A stretch of 64,000 bases of DNA from NCBI GenBank assembly GCA_018806985.1, contig JADANN010000018.1, positions 2,884,501-2,948,500 of the forward strand. The letters are read 5' to 3'. The notes beneath the pieces are model-generated. The model did not search any database and was not told where the DNA came from. It saw nothing but the letters and a program-made list of their open reading frames with translations. Position 1 is the stretch's first letter; every line of letters begins with the position of its first letter. Below are positions 1-11,929 of this stretch, one piece after another. The stretch comes from Angiostrongylus vasorum. Taxonomy: Eukaryota > Nematoda > Chromadorea > Rhabditida > Metastrongylidae. The translations under genes were made by a program, and so were the position numbers.

Positions 1-130
1 ATGTTAAATACAGCAAAAAGGATGCTTAGATATGAGTAAAACTCGGAGCCTTTGGAGACTTCCGAACACCGATTAAGCTTTCCGGGACACACGTACCTGG
101 AAGCCCCCACCTGATGTTCCGAGTTTTGCT
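1..130 (-). repeat. SINE-B remnant (partial, at window edge)
   Basis: The stretch contains a diverged minus-strand copy of the SINE-B 3' part: on the reverse strand a pyrimidine/CGGAGTTTTG-like block followed by a stop-rich tail, seen here as 'gatgcttagatatgag' then 'aaaactcggagc'. The same order occurs in clearer SINE-B copies near 800-920 and 39000. Strongly decayed. Confidence 0.4.
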
Positions 131-429
131 CGTGCCTCAGCATTCTTGTGTTTGTAATTCAGATAATGCCTGACATGAAAAAAAAGGAGTAGTTTGATAA
201 GCAAGGACCTGAATGCTTTTGGTGACGACCTTGATACATCTATGATTAGGGACTTCAGGAAGAGGACGTGCCTCAGCATTCTTGTGTTTGCCCAGAGAGC
301 AAAAAATGTCTATTAGATGAGAAGAGTGCTATGGCCCACAGTATTAATTGTCCAAATAAGCAAAAACATACTTAGCCTAACTATTGGAAGTGTGCTCATG
401 GTATAAATAATTTAAACGCTAGGAACATT

Positions 430-930
430 TTTTCTTTTTTCACAGCGTCGGCACCTTTTATTTACTGCCTACTCTATCTTAATGGCAGGGTATTATGCGA
501 AATATAATAGAAGTAAATGATAAAGCTCTCGGCGATGATCAATCCGTGAGGGATGCACCATGCATTCGACTTCATTATGCATTGTTTGGAAGTGATTGAA
601 TGCATATCTGGCTTGTGTAATGACTCGTGGTGATCCGTCGATGTAACGAGCCAGTGCTGCTATCCTCCCAGAGAAGTCTGGTACCAATTTTCCGACCCCG
701 GAGAAATAGAAGGCTTGGTGGGCCATGAGCGCGGGGATCGATTCCACATGTGTGTTGCAGGGCGTCTCCGGAACACTGCACCACACGCGCTCTATATGAA
801 ATATAACTATAATAATGTTGAGATATTTGCAAAACTCTGGACGGCTTGTGTCTGCGGTGGGGACCGAACACACTATCAGCCTTTCCGGGGTTCATGCGTT
901 CACAACGACACCATGCAACTATCTCAGCAT
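430..930 (-). repeat. SINE-B copy interrupted by a SINE-A insertion
   Basis: The left piece (about 430-510) holds the SINE-B end 'atggcagggtattatgcg' and the right piece (about 795-920) resumes with 'aaatataactataataatg', 'gcaaaactctgg' and the reverse complement of the tRNA-like head. The two pieces are split by SINE-A at 522-791. The near-identical words gaaatataatag (about 499-510) and gaaatataacta (about 798-809) flank the insert, as a target-site duplication would. Confidence 0.6.
522..791 (-). mobile_element. SINE-A, tRNA-derived SINE, full length
   Basis: Full-length SINE-A in reverse orientation. The reverse-complement head reads GCGTGTGGTGCAGTG..., close to a tRNA A box, followed by a B-box-like GGAATCGATCCC about 40 bp later. 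The shared family body follows (GGTACCAGACTTCTCTGGGA and TGAATGCATGGTGC-type words), ending in AGCTTTATC. Two boxes spaced as in a tRNA promoter indicate RNA polymerase III transcription of the ancestor. Confidence 0.75.
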
Positions 931-1200
931 CGTTATGGTTATATTTCGCATATTACAATGGCAGCTTCAGCTTAACTGGCTTCAATAACGATTTGATGCT
1001 AATTCCCTAGATCAATCCCGTTGACGGATGATTGCTTACTGGTCAATAACACTGCTGACAGAAAGACTAAACGAAGGGCTCGCATGGTGTGGTCGTGAGC
1101 GCGTTAGCCCCAGTAAAAGCTGATACCGTGTTGATCCCCACTGCAGACACCAGCAGTCCGGAGTTTTGCAAATATCTTAGCAACATTGCGGTTACTCTGG
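931..1200 (+). repeat. SINE-B copy, tRNA-like head plus tail
   Basis: Carries the SINE-B landmarks in order: 'cagcttaactggcttcaat', 'gttgacggatgattgct', 'gacagaaagactaaacgaag', the A-box-like 'gcatggtgtggtcgtgagcg', a degraded B box, then 'ccggagttttgcaaatatct'. Same order as the clean copies at 43250-43500 and 57420-57915. Confidence 0.65.
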
Positions 1201-1289
1201 TTTCTCTTTATACCGCTTTCCTCAGGCTCAGCCGTGCCGTCAGATTCGCCCAAGATTAATTGCCTCTGATTATCGCTCTTTGCTAGGGG

Positions 1290-1561
1290 GCTCGTATGTT
1301 GCAGTGATAAGAGGCGCCCTGTAACACACACATGGCATCGATGTCAGCGGCCAAGGCTCACCAAGCCTTCCATCCTCCAGGGTCGGCAAATTGGTACCAA
1401 ACTTGTCTGGGAGGATAGCAGCACTGGCTCGATACATCGGTAGGTCACCGCGAGTCATTGTAAAGGTCATATATGAATTTAGTCACCTCCAAACGATGCT
1501 TAATGAAGTCGAATGCGTGGCGCATCCCTCAGGGGATTTATCAACGCCGATAGCTTTAGTT
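1290..1561 (+). mobile_element. SINE-A copy, sense orientation
   Basis: Body nearly complete: 'ggctcaccaagccttccat', 'ttggtaccaaacttgtctgg', 'ctggctcgatacatcggtag', 'gtcattgtaaagg' and 'aacgatgcttaatgaagtcg', ending in 'cgccgatagcttta'. The head (A box) is degraded, so this copy is unlikely to be transcribed. It explains the roughly 100-codon open frame seen here. Confidence 0.7.
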
Positions 1562-1732
1562 TTATTTGACGCTCTTTGCTACAAGGCTAATATTGAAAAT
1601 TACCTGGTCGAAATTTGTCGACTTTCACCCCGAATCCTCCAATTCCAGCGTTGGCGAGACGCTTTGGGAGGTGTATTGAAAGATTTGATATGACGACGTG
1701 GTATTTTCAAACCGTCCCCCTTTATGTCTGAA

Positions 1733-1982
1733 CCATGCAATCCAATGCCCGAGGAATGTGCCCTGTATTCGACTTCATCAAGCATCGTTAGAGGTAACTG
1801 AATGCATATCTGGAAAAAACACTGAGTCGCGGTAACTTACCGAGATATCGCGTGAACCCTGCTATCCTCCTAGGCAGGTGTGGTACCAATTTGCCGAGGT
1901 CGGAGGCATGGAGGGATTGGTGGACCTGGGGAGCAGAATTGAACTCATGTGCATTGCAGGAACCTCATAACAACTGTGCTAC
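1733..1982 (-). mobile_element. SINE-A copy, decayed
   Basis: Reverse-orientation SINE-A recognised by 'ttcgacttcatcaagcatcg', 'ctgaatgcatatctgg', 'tatcctcctaggcag' and 'ggtaccaatttgccga'. Many substitutions; the tRNA-like head is barely recognisable. Confidence 0.6.
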
Positions 1983-2059
1983 AAAAACTGTCTTAGACAT
2001 GTACCTGCGATTCACACCCACTTGGAACTGAATCCTCTACAGTGGACTTGATCACAAGG

Positions 2060-3900
2060 CAACAAGGATAAGGGAGGCTGTCAATGGATTGACTAAGACG
2101 AGAAGACGCTGTCCATTCAACGCCGTCTATGGCACCGGGAGAGAACTTTTCTTCGGAAAATCCAACTATAGAGGAGTCGGCGACGTCGGTGTTCTCGTCA
2201 ATACGACATTGGCCATGAAGACTGATTCATTCGAACAACTAACGACGGGAAAAAGGACGTTTACGGTTGAAGGGATGTGGATCAGTACCAGCTTTAACAA
2301 TCTTCGCCGTTTACGTATCAACATCAAACTATGAGAAAGAAGAAGTCGAAGCGTTCTATATGGACTTGTAAAAGGCCATATATATAGAGAGGACCATATT
2401 TTCTCTAAGGTCATCATTAGCGATTTTGACGATAAGATTAGACCAAGAACTTTTTTAAGAACGTCACGTTGGGACCCACGGATTAGAATGGAACGTGCAG
2501 GATGAGCTGCTGTTTGAGTAGATCATTATGGCCAAGACCCTCCACGGTATCTCGCAGTTCCAGAAGCCCAGCCTCAACGCTGGACGTATGAGTTTTCCAA
2601 TGAAGAATATCACAACGAAAAATACCACAAGGTGGCAAATCGATGTTTTTGCCTACCAGATATCGCTGTTGTCTCAAAACTCATCACGGGATCAGACTAC
2701 CACCTCCTTCATGCAAGAGATCAGTTCTGTCTCGGAAACGAGGGAAAGCCGCTAGGTTCAAAAACGAAGTTCCAAAACAACCATAAATTGGAGTTCATTC
2801 AGTTCATTATTTGTTGGGAAGATAATGGCCACATCGACGAGGAATACCATCGGCTCATTCAACATCTTCACGTTAGCGCTATGGAAGCTGAGAGTTCGAA
2901 GCTCACCAAGAGACGTTTGTCACCAGAAACACTCGACCAGATACGCCTACGTGGAATCGCATGAGTCACAGGCAACCGCCAACTGACATCCGAACTTGCA
3001 AAACAATGAGAACAAGCGATAAAGAAGATTTTTAAAGAGCAGTAGCTACCGTCGAAGCTACAGTGCCTGCGGAAAACATTCGTAAAGCCTTCAGAAACTT
3101 TGTCAGTTACAAGAGTAAGATGACTGCACACCGACGTCCAGTCATAACAGTTATAGCTTACAGTTAGGAAGCTAACGAAGAAAATCATTCACGACTACTA
3201 TTCAGATCTCTTCAATAGCCACCTACTTCTACCCTCACACGAAATAAAGGCGTACAGATATGTCGTCCCACTTGTTCTCTCTCCCATTAGGGAAGCTAAT
3301 GAAGAAAATCATTCACGACCACTATTCAGATCTCTTCAATAGCCACCTACTTCTACCCTCACACGAAATAAAGGCGTATAGATATGTCGCCCCCACTTGT
3401 TCTCCTTTCCGAAGACCGATATGCTATTTTCTCGGCACAGCACCAGGTCTGGAAGGATATGCTCTGAACGCCATAACAACCTTCCTCCAGATCCGACCAA
3501 CACGCTGGCTAGGCTGTTCCCACGTTACCTATCAGGATGTAATTTTCCTGTTCAGTGAAGACGAGTGAGAATGTGTTATTGTTTGAGAAGGACGACCTTC
3601 ACGATTTCGGCAACTATCACGCAATCCACATGCAAGCTGTCTTCTACGAACTCTTCGCTCAAGCTATTGCGGTCAGGATTGGCAGAACTGCAAGTAGATT
3701 GCCCAAAATGGATGAAAGACAACAATACAAGAAGGCATTGTTTTCAAAAAGAGTCAGAAGATGGACCACATTCACGCGATAGCAAGATTCAACGAGGCGA
3801 GAGTACGAGAGACAACCAATATGTCTACTGTTGTCGATTTAAAGAAAGACTCAGTTGAGATGGAAGCATTCATAGACGCTCAGTAGATCTAGAGCGTCCC
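2060..3900 (+). mobile_element. RTE-class non-LTR retrotransposon remnant
   Basis: Conceptual translation in shifting frames gives pieces of an RTE-type protein. Near 2089 there is endonuclease sequence (TKTRRRCPFNAVYGTGRELF, then GVGDVGVLVNT). At 2530-2960 come endonuclease end and linker pieces (SQFQKPS, TGSDYHLLHARDQF, DEEYHRLIQHLH, TKRRLSPETLDQIRLRG). At 3290-3780 there are early RT pieces (HDHYSDLFNSHLLLPSH, then DLHDFGNYHAIHMQAVFYEL, compare RT motif GNYRPICL). Several frameshifts and stops and the loss of the catalytic FADD region show a dead, 3'-truncated copy. Family assignment rests on my memory of hookworm RTE proteins. Confidence 0.8.
3164..3410 (+). repeat. Tandem duplication (period 124 bp) inside the RTE remnant
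   Basis: The block starting 'ttaggaagctaacgaagaa' at 3164 recurs from 3287/3288 as 'ttagggaagctaatgaagaa'. The two copies agree over about 120 bp with only a few substitutions; the repeated word 'gaagaaaatcattcacgac' starts at 3177 and at 3301. Confidence 0.85.
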
Positions 3901-4396
3901 TTACTTAGTATATAGAAATTGACAGTTGCAGTTGATGATAAAAATGACAGATAATACTAACACGCACGATGATTCGCACTGCAAGTCATTGTCTAGGCCA
4001 GACATACATTCACTTCTAATGTTGCTTCTTTATCCTTTATAGTTTTTCATCTTCTTTTTTTTTCATCAATACGGTCGAACATTGAGCAGTTCCGTTAGCT
4101 TAGAAGGAGTCCAAACGATGTCGTCAGATCGAAGACGTTCTAATGATAAGCGATCCACTTACCTTCGTAATAAAAAAAATCTCTTTCTGGAACTGGAACT
4201 GATCAATGCATCGTGCCGTCAATAGTGAACAGGATGTCAGCTGTCGGCCACATACAGGCAATAGAACGAAGGATAAAGCAACACGTAACTAAGTACAACT
4301 GAAATAAAACGATATGTAATTGGCGGTGTTGCCAGTTAAGTGACACTTTGTCTTAACTTTTAGTTACTGTCTATTCTTTTTTCATGGTAGGACCCT
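3901..4396. other. Non-coding, no recognisable feature
   Basis: AT-rich sequence between the RTE remnant and the next SINE-B pair. No exon pattern, no long open frame and no repeat family that I could match. Confidence 0.5.
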
Positions 4397-4565
4397 ATGA
4401 AGAATACACCCACAAAGATGCTGAGATATGAGCAAAACTCGAAGTCTAAATTGGGCTTCGAATCAGCCATTACCCTTGCCGGAATCCACTTCCTATCCAT
4501 CACACCAACCGAGGGCTATGTTTTGCCTTTCTCTCAAGTTTTTAGAAAAACAAGAAAAAAAGGGA
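4397..4565 (-). repeat. SINE-B-like copy
   Basis: Minus-strand SINE-B-like unit: 'gatgctgagatatgagcaaa', then 'ttgggcttcgaatcagccat', whose reverse complement contains a GATTCGAAGCCC B-box-like word, and 'tacccttgccgg'. A related variant with the same TTCGAAcc word occurs at 25615-25700 and 60905-61010. Confidence 0.5.
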
Positions 4566-4574
4566 TGCAAAACC

Positions 4575-4850
4575 CATAAATGTTAAGATTGTGATTTCAA
4601 CTGCAGCTACAGCTTTACAGAGTTCACTGTCGCTTTGTGCCCTTTAAATCATTTCCGTTGATGGGTTATTGCTGATAGCAGTGTTAGGATAAAAAAACTG
4701 CCTAAGAAAAAGGCAAAGTTGGCGCCTCGGCTGGTGTGGTGCATCGCACTTGAGCCCGCGGAAAGGGTAATCGCTGGTTACAAGCTAGGCTGATTTTCCG
4801 AGTTTTGCTCATATCTCGGCATCAGTGTGGATATAAGTGACACTTATCTA
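4575..4850 (+). repeat. SINE-B copy, sense
   Basis: Follows the previous unit in opposite orientation: 'gttaagattgtgatttcaac', 'ccgttgatgggttattgctg', A-box-like 'cggctggtgtggtgcatcgc', then 'gagttttgctcatatctcgg'. Diverged but in family order. Confidence 0.55.
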
Positions 4851-6935
4851 TCTCATTTTTTAAACTAATAAACTTGCATGGCACAACAAACCAAGATCAC
4901 AAAATGTATGTTCTAGCTTGTGTATAAAGAGTTAGAGTATTGCCTTCCTTGTAGTTTTATGTGCCTTCATATTATGAGTCATTCACTAGTAAATAGGAAT
5001 AGCAATAAGATTTTGACAGAAGGATAAACAAGTGAGTTACAGAGCTGATTTTGGATAAGATGGTCCACCTCTTGCGAAGAGGTAAAATGATTTATTCTTT
5101 GCCGACTGTTTACAATCGTATATAACAAAAATTCAAATCGAAAAGAAGAAGATAATAAATAATTAACCGTGAAATTGTACCTGTCGTGGCTAACCATTGG
5201 TAACTAAGGCCACGGCACAGCATGCATTCGCCATCATGCATCTAAACGGAAGAAGCACTAGAGAACAGTGAGCGTGTCATTCAAGGCTTAGAAAATCGCT
5301 TCCACTTGTTCACCATCAATGTTGCTTTTCAGTAATCACAGCTTCAATCTCACTATGTATCTAGTTATTAGCACCATACAGGAATAGAAAGAGTGGGAAA
5401 TTTTGGAAAGACTTCCTTTCTACCTTTCAGCATAGAAAAAAATCAATCTTAGGAGGCGCGTTTCATAAGAATGATCGAAAGTGCTTTGTGTTTCCCGGTA
5501 AGCATATATTCTGCCGAAAAAACGTGGGAAAATCACAATCGGGATAACACAGAAAAGTTATGACTATGATCGACAAAGAGCAAATGAATATGACCAAAAC
5601 ATCATACCTCGAAAAAAATTGGAACACCTATGACCGAGTTCTTTCAGCAGTGACATTTCGGGACACATATTTTTTGCTTATTTTAGAGCAATAAAAGTGA
5701 CTCTATAATCAGTTATCATAGTGATCATCGAGCGATGAGAGCAGGCACACCAGTTCTTTTTATCCATAGCAAAGTTGCATCGTAAGATCTACCGGCGTGA
5801 GGGAATGATGAGCATCGTATCAATGTTTTCCGAGACACGTCTAAGAATCCAATCGCTAACAGCATGTGCAAGTCATTAAGACGTATAACGTATCCGGTCT
5901 AGCTGGTTTTCAACACTTGATGTATGCAGCGAACTGCTTCGTGATCGTCGATGCAAGCTGGCATCTTTCATTCCCTCTTTCACGTTTGTCAAATGAGGTC
6001 ACTACTCATCATTCCCTTTAGCCCATTCTAAAACAATAACTGGGCATTCATCCTGCCTGCGTAGCACCCATACTATAAAGGTGAACACTTGATCGAAAAA
6101 AAATGGTGGAGAGGAATAGGAGGCCGCCAATCCAAACGACATCTTCGACGTTGTCGCAACCCCCTCAGGTATACGTATCTGGAACATTTGATGGTCCTGA
6201 TTTGGTTGTCCATCAATTCATCCCCCTCCCCCCGGCACTACCGGATTTCGTGACTGACCGGCCCGATGGATTAGCGCAGTTTTTTGTTGGTGGCTTTCTG
6301 GCTTTTTTTGACAGCAAGTAACCTTTGTCTAGGGGTCTTGCGGGGCATTGAACACGAGCAGTATTTGCAGATGAGACTTTGCTCTATCGTTTTTATAGGC
6401 ATCAATAATATGTATGTTACTATTTACTACGTGTTACTATGATCCATTAAGCAAATGCATTGCTGTCTTTATTTCGAAATACTTCCCAGTTCATGTAGAG
6501 TTTATTTCGGTATTTTTTATATCTACAGATTCCATGCAATGACCATAGTGTTTAAGACGATTTAGCTCGTTGGTCAGTTCAACTACCGGCCAATGAACAT
6601 TTCCGAATACTTTTTGTAGATCGATAATAGTAAGGAGCGATTTTTCTGGTCCCACCGCTACTATTTTGATATGCCTTCGATTATCTGTTGAATGAGCATA
6701 AATACTCTTGCAAAAAATCTCTGAATCCCACTAAGCTCAGTATGGACAATACAGTATCCATACGATCGTTTCGTCAGATCGCTATGAACACTATAGTGTC
6801 CATACAGGGCGGAATGGGTTAAGTAGCATCCCATAGATCGGACGAGAACCGAACTCATGTTAATCTGTGGGGAGCTGGAAGACAAAACAAAGTGAATGCC
6901 TGATTAACTGCACGACCACATCGCACGTGTACCTT
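4851..6935. other. Non-coding region
   Basis: About 2 kb without convincing exons. Open frames of 60-72 codons on both strands have no coding signature. A short inverted pair, tatggaca near 6738 and tgtccata near 6805, could form a weak stem. Nothing else recognised. Confidence 0.45.
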
Positions 6936-7260
6936 GACATTCACTGGACATGCAAAACGACTTCGAGGAGCTGAGCAAACGAGAAGGCATCACGGCCTAC
7001 GTTCGAGCCAATTCGAAAAAGCTGCTGATCAAGTAACCACAACACTACACCACCTGAAGCAAACCAACAACCGTTTTGACTCACGGTCCTCCCAGCGCTC
7101 TTCTCTCTGGCCGCGATGTTGTTTGACAATAAATTAATCAGTTTGGCAACAGAAACAAATCCATTTCCCATGTACAATGTTTGCTTCAGACTCAGTCGCA
7201 GGCCATTCTGTCCACATACCACGTCAAAATCTACAAGTATATGTTCCACCTGATCGACGT
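6936..7260 (-). mobile_element. RTE-class RT fragment
   Basis: On the minus strand the frame covering 7249-6941 starts ILVDFDVVCGQNGLRLSLKQ and continues TLYMGNGFVS. This matches the segment after the FADD catalytic motif in hookworm RTE reverse transcriptases (vdFDevCgxxGLrLNLkKT.fMkNGfVs). The rest of the fragment is diverged. No start or full domain, so a dead fragment. Confidence 0.65.
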
Positions 7261-8744
7261 TTGATGTTACAAGATTGTATTCAATGAGGAAGCGAAGACT
7301 GTGTAAATGCTACCCATTGAGTTTTCAGCTCCTGACCATGGTTTTGCCTTTCTTGATGGTGAGGCTAAATAAATTTGACGGGTAGTATCGTCGATATAAA
7401 TAGGACATGTTGGATGACAGTTCCTATCGTCGCGTTTGATTGAATGCTGATTGTAAATTTTCTGTAAATCACGGCAGCCCTTTATGTACTGTGTAGAACT
7501 GTTCTAATTGACAATTCTTGCTTAGAGGGCTCGTGTGAACAGAGGTGAAAGGCTTCTGTAAGTCGATTAAATGGAAAAAAGTAGCGTTTTGCACTGTCGC
7601 AATACTTCGATGAGCTTCGTAACCGCATCAACATGATACCGAATACATTTCGAAGCCGTTTTGACCACTGGTCACACTGTTTTTTTTCGTACTGTATTCC
7701 AACCACAGTATTGGGAATGACTGCGGAAAATGGTTGATAAAGGAAGGATAAGACGACGTTCCTAGAGGTAGTTTGTGAAAAACTATGCTTTAAAGAGAAT
7801 TAGTGATACATGTCATACAGAGTGATTAGTCATACATGCTTCAGCCATTTGTTTTTGATCATGTCGGAGAGAGATACTGCCCGTCTCCTTGTTGATGAGT
7901 TATTGTGCCGAGCTTCGGAAGTGAAAGCGCGCGATATACATTCTCCTTAAGATGGGAAGTAGCCTAACATAACATACTGACGAAGTTATAGGCATGGTCG
8001 TTGACGGTCTTCCTTACTGCTTTTTTGATCCAGTCGGAACGTCGAAAAGCAGTCATCCCCGTCATTTAATGTCATTTAATTGGCGATCTCTTAATGGGAG
8101 TTGTTCATGTTCTTTGTTATCCCAGAGAACGTCTTTCATAGCGCATTTTCTGAGATTTGTGAGGATCACTCTCTGAGAATTGGCTGTATCTTCTTCACTT
8201 TTGAACTCTCGGTTTGGATAGCGCTGTCATGAAACTTCCGAGTGAGCTGGTAATTTCTCTTACCCTCTGTAGTCTGGATCTGCTTATTTAACCTTTGTTT
8301 GTTGCTAAAAATCAATAGCCACTTTTCTATTATCTATCCATTTTGTCAGCTTCGATCTCACTTTCCCAAAATTCGACAATTCGAGTTGAAGGGGAGAAAT
8401 GTTCACCCCCTCCCCAAATTTTCAAGGTCTGACTATTTAGTTATTCAAATTCTTCCTCGACAGTCGAAAATCAAGAGATTTTACAAAGTTATCAGGCGTA
8501 AGAAGAGTACTACCATATTTTAAACATACGCGACCACCGCTGATATCGCGGGGCCAAAAGAACCTGAACTCACCCGCAATCTAGACATGCCAAATGTTGG
8601 TTTCTTCCTTCTAGAAAAGGCTTTGCTTTATCCATCTAGGTGTAGAGAATTTCTTACTATGTGCAACATTTTACTGCATTCATCTGCAAAACAAATTGGT
8701 GTCAAAACTTATGGAAGATTTTGTTACTTATGTTGAATATATTT
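7261..8744. other. Non-coding region
   Basis: No exon with paired splice signals and coding bias was found. Open frames of up to 74 codons appear random. Some of 7261-7480 may be further decayed RTE sequence adjoining the fragment to the left. Confidence 0.4.
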
Positions 8745-8905
8745 CGGTAGTTCATCGTCCACAATGGTCTTCGAGCAGTTCGCGTGTTGTTTCGACTGCT
8801 GCTTGAGGATTTCATCTTCTTTTCATGAATGTCGTGAAATGTTGACTGAGTCGACCACATGGATTGGGGGAGAGCATTGGTGAGAAAGGTCGTACCAGTT
8901 CCTTG
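8745..8905 (-). repeat. SINE-C body fragment
   Basis: Shares words with the copy at 10380-10580: 'aatggtcttcgagcagttcg', 'tttcgactgctgcttgagga', 'catgaatgtcgtgaaatg', then 'gagtcgacc' and 'gagagcattgg'. The sense version (GGAAAATCCTCAAGCAGCAG-like) occurs at 30905-31090, 42865-43060 and 52140-52250, two of which are preceded by a tRNA-like head. Confidence 0.6.
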
Positions 8906-10150
8906 ATGATCCCAGTAGTTCCCATTTCAGTTCATGAAGTCCATTATCAGCAGATTTGCGCTTGTTGAAAGAGGTAACTCTTTCGAGAATTCAGGCTTTG
9001 CTTTTTTCGGCCGTGAATTCGTTGAGGACGATGGTCTCGTCTAATCATAATGAAGGAAGTGTATTGGAGAATGAGAGTCTAGACGATGAGATGAGCACGA
9101 GAGCAAAAAGAGCAAGTCTATGGGAACATATCCTTTACTACATACTGTTTGATAGTGTTTGGGATATAAAATCACAAAATCACACACATTTTCTGTGTCC
9201 ATATGTTTTTATATTACCTTCTGCGCGATAACTGCGGTACGTCCACAGTAGTTGCACGAAAATGACTAGTCGCTAACTACATATGGCAGCCAACCTTTTC
9301 ATTGAGAGGGGAATCTTTTTGGATACGTGAAGAAATCGCTTTCTTTATTCTTGTGCGTTTATCTTCGTTCTAACCCTTATCCATCATCATTATTCGCTCA
9401 GTACCAAATCACTTTGTACTTGTTTTGAGATCAAGAATTGAATTTTATAGGCCAGATCTATGTAAGCGACTGAACAAATGAGATTTATACTTAATCAATC
9501 CCTCATCGATAGTGAAGATTGGGAAGCTGAAAGCAGGGGAACAATGTAAGATCCCTTAAGCTTCCCGTAGATGAGTGATATGAAGAAGCCGAGTCGAAGG
9601 AATCGGATGAACAAACAATTACAGTCAGCTTAGATGGAAGGACCCAGCACATTTTCATTGTTCAACAATGGATGATGTGTGGGATCTGATTATAAGAAAC
9701 AAGAACACTTACGGACAAGAGAGGAATCAGTTTTGAGAGCTTCTGACAAGAGAGGAGCTGTGGAGATTACTGAGAAGACGGAAAACACATTAGTCTCTAT
9801 TATCAAAGAGCCATTGTAAGGCTCCCAGGCTTGGGGATTTTACAAACCTGATCTTGGAAAATGTCCAGAAACACGTATTATTCTAATGGCCAGGTTTGAA
9901 GAACTTTTCTCTTACCATTAATTGGCAGACAGAGCGCGTTATGATTGAAATGAAAGGTTTTTCAACCCACCTATTCAACTCGTCATTAGGAATTGTAAAA
10001 TCAGTCAAAAGACCTCGTAAAGTGGTTTGTATAAAACAAATCCTTGTCGATTTTGATTTTGGAGGAAATTTTTTTCTGCCAGCACGTCTCTCATGTGAAG
10101 TTTTCTATTTATCGCGTATCCCAGTGCTTGTTGCATTCGATTCGTTTTCT
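8906..10150. other. Non-coding region
   Basis: AT-rich, with small random open frames (91 codons at 8956-9231 and 105 codons at 9896-10213). The latter overlaps the Penelope-end repeat and shows no coding bias. No gene called. Confidence 0.4.
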
Positions 10151-10154
10151 CGCA

Positions 10155-10345
10155 TACAACATCAACAATGGTCCCAGGATCGACTTTCTATTAACCTCGG
10201 CAATGGATTATAAACTCGTCGTTTTCTTTCTCAGCAACTGCGACGTTGTTAAACAGCATACGTTTACTTCCATACAGTAAAACACATACAACACAACCGT
10301 AGCTGACGCTTCGGCAGAATCGCCTTCTTCAGAGCCGCTTTTTTC
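10155..10345 (-). mobile_element. Penelope-like element 3' end with hammerhead-like motif
   Basis: Nearly the same sequence as the left end of the Penelope unit at 47324-47500: 'cccaggatcgactttctatt', 'aacctcggca', 'cgtcgttttct', 'gttgttaaacagcatac', then 'tagctgacgcttcggcagaa' and 'cgccttcttcagagcc'. On the reverse strand the last part reads GGCT-CTGAAGA-A-GGC-GATTCT-GCC-GAAG-CGTC-AGCT, a hammerhead-like core with one change (GAAG for GAAA). Confidence 0.65.
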
Positions 10346-10379
10346 ACCTGTCTTCCACCGAGGAGGAACAGCCGCTCAG

Positions 10380-10580
10380 AGTCGCATATGGCTGACGACT
10401 TGTATCAACAATGGTCTTCGAACATTTCGCGCTTTGTTTCGGCTGCTGATTGAGGGTTTCGTGTTCTTTTTTAGTGAATGTCGTAGAAATGCTAGTCGAG
10501 TCGATTCTCCCTGAAATCTTGAAGATAGACAGACTAAGGCGTCCTCACGTGGACTGCAGAAGAGCATTGGGGAGCGGGTC
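10380..10580 (-). repeat. SINE-C body fragment
   Basis: Second minus-strand copy of the SINE-C body: 'aatggtcttcgaacatttcg', 'tttcggctgctgattgaggg', 'gtgaatgtcgtagaaatg', 'gtcgagtcgattctccctg' and 'ggactgcagaagagcattgg'. Confidence 0.6.
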
Positions 10581-10599
10581 GAACAAGTGCCTTATTTTC

Positions 10600-11925
10600 C
10601 TCATCGATGGCATTACTAATCACTGAGCTTTCCTACTACATGAAGTTCAAATGTGAGTTAAAACTATTCAAAATTGCGCAGCAAAGGGAAACATCTACGT
10701 AGTTGTAGCGTATGTCAGTGATAATGTCTCCGGAACAGAGCGTTAAGAAAAAGCAGTGGTAATGCGGTTCATGGAAGATGAAATGAGATATCTGTATACC
10801 ACTAACTCCTATATGAGTGTGTCGCTGACAGAACTTACTGTAGAGGAATAACCATTTTACGAGCACATAAAGAAAAAAAGAAGACGAGACTCTCAATGAG
10901 GTCATTAAACATGTGCTGACAGAAGAACGGAATGGTGTCATAACATTTCCTCCATTGCATGACGCGATCCTTGTATAATACACTTCAAAACCGGAAGTCA
11001 TAGAAAATAACATAGAGGGGATGCTGTTTGTTGACAAAAGTGACCACATAGTGGCGTATTCCCCATGTTAAAGAAAGCAGAAGTGATACACATCTTTAAT
11101 TCTTTTCGTTTTAAGCACACACATCTTTTTTATCCATAGTTTAGGTAAAGGAAGTCGTTATCCCACTTGAATTACTCAGAGGCGTTTAATGAACGCTTAG
11201 AGGATCTACTTCGACAATATACAGCAAATCGCAAGTGTATTTCAAGATCTTCAAGCTAACAATGTGCTTAGGCCGTCGAGGCTCATCGTAAAGAGACCTG
11301 TCCAGTCGTTTACAACATCAGCGGAAGATTGTGTCAAAAAGTATTGAAACTCGTCATATTTTCAACAATGCGCTATAAATATTCATAAATGAATACCTTG
11401 TGCACTCATAGTCCTTTCAAATACTGCTTCTATAAGCTTACAACAAAAAATTCGACGCGACGAAATAAACATTCGACAGCGAAATGCATTGAAATCAATG
11501 CGCGTCGTTGGAAATGGGTTAATGATCTTATCAGGGTTTAGTAAGAAGTTGGAAGGAAGGTAGCTTACTCCATTCGTCCAATAAGAAAAGTAATGCTAGC
11601 CTGTTTTTTAATGCTGATTTAGATTCGGAGTATGCCTTATTTCGTTTAATCAAGGTGCTAAACTTTATTTGTCTTGAAGAACTAGTTTCCATGGCATTTC
11701 ACAATGTGATTAGAAGCCGAATCATTTGTTACAAATGTACTGCGGAACAGATTTCAAATGCCAACTAAATATTAACTTTTGAAGCCAAGCTACCGCCATA
11801 TGCTTCCTAGCAATTGTCTTGCCAGATGCAACGCTGGTATTACGAGCCACTTACGTGGCGCTTCTTTCGTTCCTATTACTAGAGCCTATATTAAACCCAA
11901 TTAAATGTAAAGGAATAAATCTCTT
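10600..11925. other. Non-coding region with one long but unconvincing minus-strand frame
   Basis: The 137-codon minus-strand frame at 11049-10636 is rich in Phe, Ser, Leu and Cys and has no family motif or splice support. I treat it as chance or a decayed transposon. Nothing else recognised. Confidence 0.35.
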
Positions 11926-11929
11926 GGCG

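Noticed and set aside
1391..1693. 100-codon plus-strand open frame
   Set aside because: It is the sense strand of a SINE-A body; the same peptide-like pattern recurs at 28190, 34574 and 38193, all inside SINE-A.
10636..11049. 137-codon minus-strand frame
   Set aside because: Hydrophobic, Cys/Phe/Ser-rich, no family motif, no splice support, not clearly biased codon use.
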